DNA of 64,000 bases from Streptomyces sp. HD (GTDB lineage Bacteria; Actinomycetota; Actinomycetes; Streptomycetales; Streptomycetaceae). The notes below the pieces were generated by a model that was not told the origin of the DNA, did not search any database, and saw only the letters and a list, made by a program, of their open reading frames with translations. Positions 1 to 8,019 of the stretch are shown piece after piece. Position numbers and translations under genes: made by a program. How positions within the stretch are numbered: position 1 is the stretch's first letter; every line of letters starts with the position of its first letter. Location: the NCBI RefSeq assembly GCF_028369295.1, contig NZ_JAQMYP010000048.1:16407-80406 (forward strand), written 5' to 3'.

Positions 1-554
1 CGGTTCCGGTACCGGGTCGTGTCGAAGGAGGCCAGCGCCCCGGCCCAGTCACCGCCCAGTCCCGGCCGCATGGCCAGCGCGTCGGCATTGCGCACGAGCA
101 GCGAGAGCAGTCCGCCCGGGGCGAGCATCCGGGCCAGCCCGGCCAGCATCGGATCGGGCTCCTTGATGTACATCAGCACGCCGTGGCAGAGCACGACGTC
201 GAAGCTGCCCGGCAGGAAGTGCACACCGGTGTCGCGCCCGTCGCTCTGGACCAGGCGCACCCGCTCGCGGATCCCCTCCGGCTCGCGGGCCAGCTCCTCG
301 CGGGCCACCGCGATCATCTTCGGGTCCTGCTCCACGCCGGTCACCTGATGCCCGGCCCGGGCCAGCCGCAGCGCCTGCGTGCCCTGGCCCATCCCGACGT
401 CGAGCACCCGCAGCCGCTGCCCGACGGGGAACCGCCCGGCTATCTGCTCGTCGAGCTGCCGGGCCACCAGCTCCTGTCGTACGACATCACGCAGCCCGCC
501 CAGCTTGTTCAGCCACGCGTCGGCCGCGCCCCCGGTGAACGCAGCAGTGCTCAG
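1..554 (-). CDS. SAM-dependent methyltransferase (partial, runs off the window)
   Basis: Reading the minus strand gives about 184 residues of a class I SAM-dependent methyltransferase, whose C-terminus lies beyond position 1. Motif I (VLDVGMGQG) sits near residue 50, followed by the acidic strand-2 residue in GVEQDP, a motif II/III-like region (LVQSDGRD) and the strand-4/5 segment VLCHGVLMYI. Fold and cofactor are clear but the methyl acceptor cannot be told. The frame has no ATG or GTG at the expected place. The best start is a CTG at 554-552 that overlaps the stop of the upstream DUF3043 gene in the pattern CTGA, so the two are probably translationally coupled. An internal GTG about 29 codons later is the alternative start. 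Confidence 0.8.
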   Translation of the reverse strand, partial: MSTAAFTGGAADAWLNKLGGLRDVVRQELVARQLDEQIAGRFPVGQRLRVLDVGMGQGTQALRLARAGHQVTGVEQDPKMIAVAREELAREPEGIRERVRLVQSDGRDTGVHFLPGSFDVVLCHGVLMYIKEPDPMLAGLARMLAPGGLLSLLVRNADALAMRPGLGGDWAGALASFDTTRYRN

Positions 555-1150
555 GGCCGCTCTCCGCGCTTGACCTGAGGCTTCGGCAGCCGGAGCCGGC
601 GCATCTGCAGGGAACGCATCAGCGCGTAGGCGACGGCGCCACGCCTGTTCTCCGTGGGGAAGCGCTCGGCGATCTGCTTCTTCATGCGGAAGGCCGTGAC
701 GAACGAGTCGAGCACGATCAGCACGATCACGATCAGCCACAGCAGCAGCGCGATGTTCTGCAGCGCCGCCACCCGCACCATGCTCAGCACGAGGATGACC
801 ACGGCCATCGGCAGGAAGAACTCCGCGATGTTGAAACGGGAGTCGATGAAGTCACGCGCGAACTTGCGGACCGGGCCCTTGTCCCGGGCCGGGAGATACC
901 GCTCGTCGCCCCCGGCCAGCGCCTGGCGCTGCTTCTCCAGGGCGGCCCGGCGCTCCTCGCGCTGCCGTTTGGCGGCGTCCTTGCGTGACGTCGACGTATT
1001 GGCGACGCTGCGACGCTGCGACTGGGCCTCACTGCGCTTGGGCGTGGGGCGGCCCTTCGGGGCCTCGGGGTGACGGGTCTGAGTGGAGTCGGTCACCAGC
1101 GCCTTGTCGGCGGCCTGGGCCTTCTCATCCTTGGCACGGCTACGGAACAC
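551..1150 (-). CDS. DUF3043 membrane protein
   Basis: This 199-residue protein has a long charged N-terminal half rich in Lys, Arg, Gln and Ala (probably coiled coil), then two membrane segments near the middle (FFLPMAVVILVLSM and IALLLWLIVIVLIVL), and a basic C-terminal tail. This is the architecture of the actinobacterial DUF3043 family, of unknown function. I chose the GTG at 1150, which begins VFRSRAKDEK, because family members start there; an ATG 15 codons upstream gives an unlikely Gly/Pro-rich extension. Its stop overlaps the putative start of the methyltransferase. It is divergent from pspA, about 270 bases away, which makes an envelope role possible, but that is only context. Confidence 0.8.
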   Translation of the reverse strand: MFRSRAKDEKAQAADKALVTDSTQTRHPEAPKGRPTPKRSEAQSQRRSVANTSTSRKDAAKRQREERRAALEKQRQALAGGDERYLPARDKGPVRKFARDFIDSRFNIAEFFLPMAVVILVLSMVRVAALQNIALLLWLIVIVLIVLDSFVTAFRMKKQIAERFPTENRRGAVAYALMRSLQMRRLRLPKPQVKRGERP

Positions 1151-1416
1151 AAAACCCAAGGGTACGGGGTGCCGGGGGTTGGACCCCAGCCCCATGGGGA
1201 ACGATCCGGCAACACCAGTCGTCGTAGGGGGACAGAGGGGACGTTGCGAACCACCCCGGGAGTCACCTACTCCTTACGCCGGAGCGGGAGCGTCAGCAGT
1301 CGTCCTTGGGGATGAGCGCATCCGTCCCCGAACAGTGCGTCAATGGATGCAGGGCCCGTACTGTGGGTTCTGTCGCAGAGCTGGAGCTGGACGTCAGAAG
1401 GGGGCGCGCGAAGCCC

Positions 1417-2211
1417 ATGAGCGGTGTCATGAAGCGTATGGGGATGATCTTCCGCGCGAAGGCGAACAAGGCCCTTGACCGGGCCGAGGACCCGCGCGAG
1501 ACCCTCGATTACTCGTACCAGAAGCAGCTGGAGCTGCTCCAGAAGGTGCGCCGCGGAGTGGCCGACGTGGCCACCTCCCGCAAGCGCCTGGAACTGCAGC
1601 TCAACCAGCTCCAGTCCCAGTCCTCCAAGCTGGAGGACCAGGGCCGCAAGGCGCTCGCGCTGGGCCGTGAGGACCTGGCCCGCGAGGCACTGTCCCGCCG
1701 TGCCGCCCTCCAGCAGCAGGTGACCGACCTGGAGACCCAGCACGCGACGCTGCAGGGCGAGGAGGAGAAGCTCACCCTCGCGGCCCAGCGGCTGCAGGCG
1801 AAGGTCGACGCCTTCCGCACGAAGAAGGAGACGATCAAGGCCACCTACACGGCGGCCCAGGCCCAGACCCGTATCGGCGAGGCGTTCTCCGGCATCTCGG
1901 AGGAGATGGGCGACGTCGGCCTGGCGATCCAGCGGGCCGAGGACAAGACGGCCCAGCTCCAGGCGCGCGCCGGGGCGATCGACGAACTCCTCGCCTCCGG
2001 CGCCCTGGACGACCAGTCCGGCATGCACAAGGACGACATCCAGGCCGAGCTGGACCGGCTCTCCGGTGGTACGGATGTAGAGCTGGAACTGCAGCGCATG
2101 AAGGCGGAGCTGGCGGGCGGCTCGCCCTCGCAGCAGGCGATCGAGGGCGGCAACGGCCAGTCGCAGTCCCAGCAGCAGCCGCAGGACACCCCGCGCTTCG
2201 ACAAGCAGTAG
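1417..2211 (+). CDS. pspA: PspA/IM30 phage-shock membrane-protection protein
   Basis: The 264-residue product is an almost entirely alpha-helical coiled coil of the PspA/IM30/Vipp1 family, peripheral membrane proteins that oligomerise on damaged cytoplasmic membranes. Visible hallmarks are the amphipathic N-terminus (MKRMGMIFRAKANKALDRAEDP), the conserved DPRETLDYSYQKQ segment, long heptads rich in Gln/Glu/Leu/Lys, and a Gln/Ser-rich C-terminal tail. I use the ATG at 1417 (MSGVMKRM); an ATG five residues later is also possible, while the further upstream ATG at 1306 adds sequence unlike the family. A PspAA-type partner follows after 33 bases, so the two form an operon. No PspF- or PspBC-type regulators are visible here. 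Confidence 0.92.
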   Translation: MSGVMKRMGMIFRAKANKALDRAEDPRETLDYSYQKQLELLQKVRRGVADVATSRKRLELQLNQLQSQSSKLEDQGRKALALGREDLAREALSRRAALQQQVTDLETQHATLQGEEEKLTLAAQRLQAKVDAFRTKKETIKATYTAAQAQTRIGEAFSGISEEMGDVGLAIQRAEDKTAQLQARAGAIDELLASGALDDQSGMHKDDIQAELDRLSGGTDVELELQRMKAELAGGSPSQQAIEGGNGQSQSQQQPQDTPRFDKQ

Positions 2212-2244
2212 CCGACGGCCGGGGCTCACGCCGAGGAGGCCGAG

Positions 2245-2532
2245 ATGGGCGACATGATCGTCCGGATCATGGGTGAGGGGCAGGTGAAGCTGTCCGACAG
2301 CCACCTGCCCGAGCTGAACAAGCTCGACGACGAGCTCCTGTCGGAAATGGAGAACGGCGACGGCCCCGGCTTCCGCCGCACCCTCGGGGCCCTCCTGTCC
2401 AAGGTCCGCGAACTGGGCACACCACTGCCCGACGACTCCCTGGAACCCTCCGAACTGATCCTCCCGTCGCCGGACGCGACGCTGGAGGAGGTTCGGGAGC
2501 TGCTGAGCGACGACGGGCTGATCCCGGGCTGA
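2245..2532 (+). CDS. pspAA: PspA-associated protein (PspAA family)
   Basis: This small acidic protein of 95 residues begins MGDMIVRIMGEGQ and has the profile of the PspAA domain found next to pspA in actinobacteria. It forms a short beta-rich N-terminal part (binding-type fold, DMIVRIMGEGQVKLSD) followed by helices rich in Glu and Leu, and ends in an acidic segment (LSDDGLIPG). A strong ribosome binding site (GAGGAGG) precedes the ATG, and pspA ends 33 bases upstream, so co-expression is expected. Its biochemical role is not established; the family is thought to tether or tune PspA at the membrane. The name rests on size, position and sequence character. Confidence 0.8.
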   Translation: MGDMIVRIMGEGQVKLSDSHLPELNKLDDELLSEMENGDGPGFRRTLGALLSKVRELGTPLPDDSLEPSELILPSPDATLEEVRELLSDDGLIPG

Positions 2533-2594
2533 TCCCGGGGACTGACGTCCGCCCCCGTTCCAAGCCCCGCGGGGACGCCGTACCGTAATCAAGC

Positions 2595-3812
2595 GTGAGC
2601 ACCCTCGACCGCGCCCGGCGGCATCTGAAAGCGCATCCCATGGCGCTGGACGCGGCGCTGGCCGTCGGCGTACTGGCCTGCATGGTGGCCGGCTCGTTCG
2701 TGGACCCGCACGAGAAGAACGGCGTCACCTGGGCGCTGCGCACCCCGGACGCGCTGAGCCTCGTGCTCATCGTCCTCGGCTCCGCGGCCCTGGTCTTCCG
2801 CCGCCGCGCCCCCATCACGGTCCTCGCCCTCACCGGCACCGCCTCCGTCGTCGAGTCCGTCACCGGCGACCCCCGCGCCCCCGTCGCCATGTCCGCGGTC
2901 ATCGCCCTCTACACCGTCGCCTCGACCACCGACCGCACCACCACCTGGCGCGTCGGCCTGCTCACCATGACCGTGCTGACCGGCTCCGCCATGCTCGCCG
3001 GCCCCCTGCCCTGGTACGCCCAGGAGAACCTCGCCATCTTCGCCTGGACCGGTATCGGGGCCACCGCGGGCGACGCCGTCCGCAGCCGTCGCGCCGTGGT
3101 CGCCGCCATCCGCGAGCGTGCCGAACGGGCCGAGCGCACCCGTGAGGAGGAGGCCCGCCGCCGCGTCGCCGAGGAGCGCCTGCGGATCGCCCGCGACCTG
3201 CACGACGTCGTCGCCCACCACATCGCCCTGGTCAATGTGCAGGCCGGCGTCGCCGCGCACGTCATGGACAAGCGGCCCGACCAGGCCAAGGAGGCCCTCG
3301 CCCACGTCCGCGAGGCGAGCCGCTCCGCGCTCAACGAACTGCGCGCCACCGTCGGCCTGCTCCGCCAGTCCGGCGACCCCGAGGCCCCCACCGAACCCGC
3401 CCCCGGCCTCGACCGGCTCGACGAACTCGCCGGCACCTTCCGCAGCGCCGGCCTCCAGGTCGAGGTCGCCCGTGCCGACCAGGGCGCCACCCTCCCCGCC
3501 GCCGTGGACCTGGCCGCCTACCGCGTGATCCAGGAGGCCCTCACCAACGTGCAGAAGCACGCGGGCCCCGAGGCGAAGGCCGAGGTCAGCGTCGTCCGCG
3601 TGGGGCCGAACGTGGAGATCACCGTCCTGGACGACGGCGCCGGCGAGGACGACACCCCCGACGGCGGCGGCCACGGCCTGCTCGGCATGCGCGAACGCGT
3701 CACCGCCCTGCGCGGCACCCTCACCACCGGCCCCCGCTACGGCGGCGGCTTCCGCGTCCATGCGATCCTGCCGGTCAAGAGCCGTACCCGCGCAGCGGAA
3801 GACGCCGGATGA
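2595..3812 (+). CDS. Sensor histidine kinase, HisKA_3/NarL-type
   Basis: A 405-residue membrane sensor kinase starting at GTG 2595. The first ~160 residues hold about five hydrophobic segments with almost no extracytoplasmic loop, which suggests intramembrane or membrane-state sensing. A short coiled linker rich in Arg/Glu leads to the HisKA_3 dimerisation helix with phosphoacceptor His203 in ARDLHDVVAHH. The ATPase domain shows the N box (IQEALTNVQKHAG), the G1 box (DDGAGEDD) and the G2 box (GHGLLGMRERV). The response regulator follows 82 bases after the stop, so the pair is cognate. Its position just after pspA-pspAA makes a cell-envelope input plausible, but no ligand can be inferred. Confidence 0.9.
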   Translation: MSTLDRARRHLKAHPMALDAALAVGVLACMVAGSFVDPHEKNGVTWALRTPDALSLVLIVLGSAALVFRRRAPITVLALTGTASVVESVTGDPRAPVAMSAVIALYTVASTTDRTTTWRVGLLTMTVLTGSAMLAGPLPWYAQENLAIFAWTGIGATAGDAVRSRRAVVAAIRERAERAERTREEEARRRVAEERLRIARDLHDVVAHHIALVNVQAGVAAHVMDKRPDQAKEALAHVREASRSALNELRATVGLLRQSGDPEAPTEPAPGLDRLDELAGTFRSAGLQVEVARADQGATLPAAVDLAAYRVIQEALTNVQKHAGPEAKAEVSVVRVGPNVEITVLDDGAGEDDTPDGGGHGLLGMRERVTALRGTLTTGPRYGGGFRVHAILPVKSRTRAAEDAG

Positions 3813-3894
3813 CGCAGTCGCGGAACTCGGGCGCACCCCGCGGAAGTTGTCGTATGGCGAAGCCACCCGCCCCCTGCCCCGCAGAGGACCCGCC

Positions 3895-4575
3895 ATGACC
3901 ATCCGCGTCCTGCTCGCCGACGACCAGGCCCTCCTCCGCAGCGCCTTCAGGGTGCTCGTCGACTCCGAGCCCGACATGGAGGTCGTGGCCGAGGCGTCCG
4001 ACGGTGCGGAGGCGGTGCTGCTGGCCAAGGAGGAGCGGGCGGACGTCGTGCTGATGGATATCCGGATGCCCGGCACCGACGGCCTCGCCGCCACCCGCAT
4101 GATCAGCGCCGACCCGACCCTCGCGCACGTCCGCGTCGTCATCCTCACCACCTTCGAGGTCGACGACTACGTCGTGCAGTCGCTGCGCGCCGGCGCCTCC
4201 GGCTTCCTCGGCAAAGGCTCCGAACCCGACGAACTCCTCAGCGCCATCCGCGTCGCGGCCGGCGGTGAGGCCCTGCTCTCCCCGGCCGCCACCAAGGGCT
4301 TGATCGCCCGCTTCCTCGCCCAGGGCGGCGGCGACGACGACCGCGACCCGGCCCGCGCCGAGCGGCTCGACGCCCTCACCGTCCGGGAGCGCGAGGTGCT
4401 GGTGCAGGTCGCCGGCGGGCACTCCAACGACGAGATCGCCGAGCGTCTGGAGGTCAGCCCGCTGACCGTGAAGACGCACGTCAACCGGGCCATGTCCAAG
4501 CTCGGCGCCCGCGACCGGGCCCAGCTCGTGGTGATCGCGTACGAGTCCGGGCTGGTACGTCCAAGGGTGGAGTGA
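3895..4575 (+). CDS. LuxR-family response regulator
   Basis: A 226-residue NarL/LuxR-type response regulator. The receiver domain (about residues 1-120) has the acidic pair at D9/D10, phosphoacceptor Asp55 in VVLMDIRMPG, and the switch and Lys region (ILTTFEVDDY, FLGKGSEPDE). The C-terminal LuxR helix-turn-helix is clear (LTVREREVLVQVAGGHSNDE and TVKTHVNRAMSKL). The ATG at 3895 follows AGAGGA at good spacing and begins the canonical MTIRVLLADDQ; the frame is open further upstream but that part overlaps the kinase gene. It is the probable partner of the preceding HisKA_3 kinase. Target genes are unknown. Confidence 0.92.
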   Translation: MTIRVLLADDQALLRSAFRVLVDSEPDMEVVAEASDGAEAVLLAKEERADVVLMDIRMPGTDGLAATRMISADPTLAHVRVVILTTFEVDDYVVQSLRAGASGFLGKGSEPDELLSAIRVAAGGEALLSPAATKGLIARFLAQGGGDDDRDPARAERLDALTVREREVLVQVAGGHSNDEIAERLEVSPLTVKTHVNRAMSKLGARDRAQLVVIAYESGLVRPRVE

Positions 4576-4743
4576 ACTCCACCTCGCGTACTGCGCCCGG
4601 AGTATGCGCCGTATAAGGAAATGGACCTGGGGCCTACGAAACCGGGCTCCGGGATGGCTCAGGGTGTAAGGGCGGGCGCTCATCTGTGAAGCACAGGCGT
4701 CTGCTGCCACTTCTGCCGCTCACAGAAGAGAGACCCTGAACCC

Positions 4744-7700
4744 ATGTCCTGGCTGTCCAGATTCAGCCTCGCCCAGCGTGCCCTCATAGGCCTGATGTCG
4801 ATCATCGCGATCGCCTTCGGCGCGATCGCGATACCCCAGCTCAAGCAGCAGTTGCTGCCCTCCATCGAACTTCCGATGGTGTCCGTGCTCGCCCCGTACC
4901 AGGGCGCGTCGCCGGACGTCGTCGAGAAGCAGGTCGTCGAGCCGATCGAGGACAGCCTCGAAGCCGTCGACGGCATCACCGGCGTCACCTCCACGGCCGG
5001 TGAGGGCAACGCCGTCATCATGGCGTCCTTCGACTACGGCCCCGACTCCAAGCAGCTCGTCGCCGATGTGCAGCAGGCCGTCAACCGGGCCCGCGTCCAG
5101 CTGCCGGACGATGTGGACCCGCAGGTCATCGCCGGTTCCACGGACGACATCCCGACCGTCGTGCTGGCCGTCACCTCCAGCACGGACCAGCAGGCACTGG
5201 CCGACCGGCTCGACCGGACCGTCGTGCCGGACCTGAAGGAGATCGACGGCGTCGGCCAGGTCACCGTCGACGGCGTACGCGACCTCCAGATCACCGTCAC
5301 GCCGGACGACGCGAAGCTGGCGAAGGCCGGTCTGACCTCGGCGGCCGTCTCGCAGGCCCTGCAAGCGGGCGGCGCCACCGTCCCGGCGGGCTCCTTCGAC
5401 GAGGGCGGCAAGAACCGCACCGTCCAGGTGGGCGGCGGCTTCACCTCGCTCAAGCAGATCGAGGACCTGATGGTCACCGGCGAGGCCGCACCCGGCAAGA
5501 AGCCGGTCCGCCTCGGTGACGTCGCCTCCGTCAAGCAGGAGCAGGCCCCGGCCGACTCCATCACCCGCACCGACGGCAAGCCGTCCCTCGCGGTCGCGGT
5601 CACCATGGACCGCGACGGCAGCGCGGTCGCCATCTCGGACGCGGTGCAGGACAAGCTGTCGGAGATGCGGGGGGACCTCGGCCCGGACGCCACGATCACC
5701 GTGGTCAGCGACCAGGGCCCGGCGGTCAAGAAGTCCATCGACGGACTGACGACCGAGGGCGCGCTCGGTCTGCTCTTCGCGGTCCTCGTCATCCTGGTCT
5801 TCCTCGCGTCGATCCGCTCGACGCTGGTGACGGCGGTGAGCATCCCGCTCTCCGTCGTCCTGGCCCTGATCGTCCTGTGGACGCGCGACCTGTCGCTCAA
5901 CATGCTGACGCTGGGCGCGCTCACCATCGCCATCGGCCGGGTCGTCGACGACTCGATCGTGGTCCTGGAGAACATCAAGCGCCACCTCGGCTACGGCGAG
6001 GAGCGCCAGGACGCCATCCTCAAGGCGGTCCGCGAGGTCGCCGGCGCGGTGACCTCCTCGACCCTGACCACGGTGGCCGTCTTTCTGCCGATCGGCCTGG
6101 TCGGCGGCATGGTGGGCGAGCTGTTCGGCTCGTTCAGCCTGACGGTCACGGCGGCCCTGCTGGCGTCGCTGATCGTGTCCCTGACGGTGGTCCCGGTCCT
6201 GTCGTACTGGTTCCTGCGCGCGCCGAAGGGCACGCCCGAGGACGCCGAGGAAGCGCGCCGGGTGGCGGAGGAGAAGGAGGCGAGGAGCCGGCTCCAGCGC
6301 CTCTACGTCCCCGTCCTGCGGTTCGCGACCCGCCGCCGGCTGACCAGTGTGCTGCTGGCGATCGTCGTCCTCGTCGGTACGTTCGGCATGGCGCCGCTGC
6401 TGAAGACGAACTTCTTCGACCAGGGCGAGCAGGAAGTCCTCACCGTCAAGCAGGAGTTGAAGCCGGGCACCAGCCTGGCGGCTACCGACGAGCAGGCCCG
6501 GCGGGTCGAGCAGCTGCTCGCCGGCACCAAGGGCGTCAAGGACTACCAGGTCACGGTCGGCTCGTCCGGTTTCATGGCGGCCTTCGGCGGCGGCACCGAC
6601 ACCAACCAGGCGTCCTACCAGGTGATGCTGGAGGACTCGGCGTCGTACGACGACGTACAGAACCGCATCGAGGCCGGCCTGAAGAAGCTGGACGGCATCG
6701 GTACGACCACCATCGCGGCCGGTGACGGCTTCGGCGCCCAGGACCTGAGCGTCGTCGTGAAGGCGGCCGACGCGGATGTGCTGCGCAAGGCGTCGGACCA
6801 GGTGCGGGACGCGGTGGCGGGCCTGGACGACGTCACCGACGTCACCAGCGACCTGTCGCAGAGCGTGCCACGCATCTCGGTGAAGGCCAACGACAAGGCG
6901 GCCGCGGCGGGCTTCAACGACCAGACCCTCGGTATGGCGGTGGCCCAGGCGGTCCGCGGCAACACGGCGGCCCAGGCGATCCTCGACGACACCGAGCGGG
7001 ACATCGTCATCAGGGCGGCCGAGCCGGCGAAGACCCTGAAGCAGCTTCAGGACCTGCGCCTCGGCCCGGTGAAGCTGGGTGCCATCGCGGACGTGAAGCT
7101 GGTGGACGGCCCGGTCTCGATGACCCGGATCGACGGCCAGCGCGCGGCCACGATCACCGCGAAGCCGACGGGCGACAACACGGGCGCGGTGAGCGCGGAC
7201 CTCCAGTCCAAGATCAACGGCCTGACGCTCCCGGCGGGCGCGACGGCGTCGATCGGCGGTGTCTCCCAGGACCAGGACGACGCGTTCGCCAACCTGGGCC
7301 TGGCGATGCTGGCGGCGATCGCGATCGTCTTCATGCTGCTGGTGGCGACGTTCCGCTCGCTCGTCCAGCCGCTGATCCTGCTGGTCTCGATCCCGTTCGC
7401 GGCGACGGGCGCGATCGGCCTCCTGGTGGCGACCGGCACCCCGATGGGCGTCCCCGCGATGATCGGCATGCTGATGCTGATCGGCATCGTGGTGACGAAC
7501 GCGATCGTGCTGATCGACCTGATCAACCAGTACCGCAAGGAGGGCTACGGCGTCGTCGAGGCCGTGATCGAGGGCGGCCGCCACCGTCTGCGGCCCATCC
7601 TCATGACGGCCCTGGCGACGATCTTCGCCCTGCTGCCGATGGCCCTGGGCGTCACCGGCGAGGGCGGATTCATCGCCCAGCCCCTGGCCGTGGTCGTGAT

Positions 7701-7872
7701 CGGCGGTCTGATCACCTCCACCCTGCTGACCCTCCTCCTCGTCCCGACGCTGTACGCGATGCTGGAACTCCGCAAGGAGCGGCGCGCGAAGAAGAGGGCG
7801 GCGAAGCGGGCCAAGAAGGCGGGCACGCCTGCCGAGCCGGCCTCGGACGAGCCGGAGCCGGCAGGGGTCTGA
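4744..7872 (+). CDS. RND-superfamily efflux transporter (HAE1/AcrB-like)
   Basis: The protein is 1042 residues, the normal size of a hydrophobe/amphiphile RND pump. It has the internal duplication of the family: TM1, a large porter loop (about residues 30-330), TM2-6, a second TM7 and loop, then TM8-12. The proton-relay Asp pair is visible in TM4 (RVVDDSIVVLENIKRHLG). The C-terminus is a short Lys/Arg-rich cytoplasmic tail. Substrates are exported by proton antiport, but the specific substrate is unknown. No membrane-fusion or outer-membrane partner is encoded nearby, as expected for a single-membrane organism, so it must act alone across the cytoplasmic membrane. A strong hairpin terminator follows at 7918-7955, so it is transcribed as a single gene. 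Confidence 0.92.
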   Translation: MSWLSRFSLAQRALIGLMSIIAIAFGAIAIPQLKQQLLPSIELPMVSVLAPYQGASPDVVEKQVVEPIEDSLEAVDGITGVTSTAGEGNAVIMASFDYGPDSKQLVADVQQAVNRARVQLPDDVDPQVIAGSTDDIPTVVLAVTSSTDQQALADRLDRTVVPDLKEIDGVGQVTVDGVRDLQITVTPDDAKLAKAGLTSAAVSQALQAGGATVPAGSFDEGGKNRTVQVGGGFTSLKQIEDLMVTGEAAPGKKPVRLGDVASVKQEQAPADSITRTDGKPSLAVAVTMDRDGSAVAISDAVQDKLSEMRGDLGPDATITVVSDQGPAVKKSIDGLTTEGALGLLFAVLVILVFLASIRSTLVTAVSIPLSVVLALIVLWTRDLSLNMLTLGALTIAIGRVVDDSIVVLENIKRHLGYGEERQDAILKAVREVAGAVTSSTLTTVAVFLPIGLVGGMVGELFGSFSLTVTAALLASLIVSLTVVPVLSYWFLRAPKGTPEDAEEARRVAEEKEARSRLQRLYVPVLRFATRRRLTSVLLAIVVLVGTFGMAPLLKTNFFDQGEQEVLTVKQELKPGTSLAATDEQARRVEQLLAGTKGVKDYQVTVGSSGFMAAFGGGTDTNQASYQVMLEDSASYDDVQNRIEAGLKKLDGIGTTTIAAGDGFGAQDLSVVVKAADADVLRKASDQVRDAVAGLDDVTDVTSDLSQSVPRISVKANDKAAAAGFNDQTLGMAVAQAVRGNTAAQAILDDTERDIVIRAAEPAKTLKQLQDLRLGPVKLGAIADVKLVDGPVSMTRIDGQRAATITAKPTGDNTGAVSADLQSKINGLTLPAGATASIGGVSQDQDDAFANLGLAMLAAIAIVFMLLVATFRSLVQPLILLVSIPFAATGAIGLLVATGTPMGVPAMIGMLMLIGIVVTNAIVLIDLINQYRKEGYGVVEAVIEGGRHRLRPILMTALATIFALLPMALGVTGEGGFIAQPLAVVVIGGLITSTLLTLLLVPTLYAMLELRKERRAKKRAAKRAKKAGTPAEPASDEPEPAGV

Positions 7873-7917
7873 CGGCCCCTCGCCGACCGGTACGGCGACG
7901 GTCGTGATCCACACGGC

Positions 7918-7955
7918 GGCCGGGTCCCCGATGCACAAAGATCGGGGATCCGGCC
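7918..7955 (+). terminator. Rho-independent-type terminator after the RND gene
   Basis: Arms at 7918-7932 and 7941-7955 pair over 15 bases with one G-U pair around an 8-base loop (GCACAAAG). A T-rich stretch (GGCGTTTTCGG) follows. It separates the efflux gene from the kinase gene at 8020. Confidence 0.8.
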
Positions 7956-8019
7956 TTCGGCGTTTTCGGATTACGTATTCTTTGCCTCGAACTGCTCTGC
8001 GGTAGAAGGGGAATCGGGC

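Noticed and set aside
2589..4151. 520-codon minus frame opposite the kinase and response regulator
   Set aside because: Gly/Ala/Asp-rich antisense shadow of well-defined plus-strand genes.
4683..4726. Inverted repeat TCTGTGA/TCACAGA before the RND gene
   Set aside because: Only 7-base arms with a 30-base loop; too weak to support as an operator.
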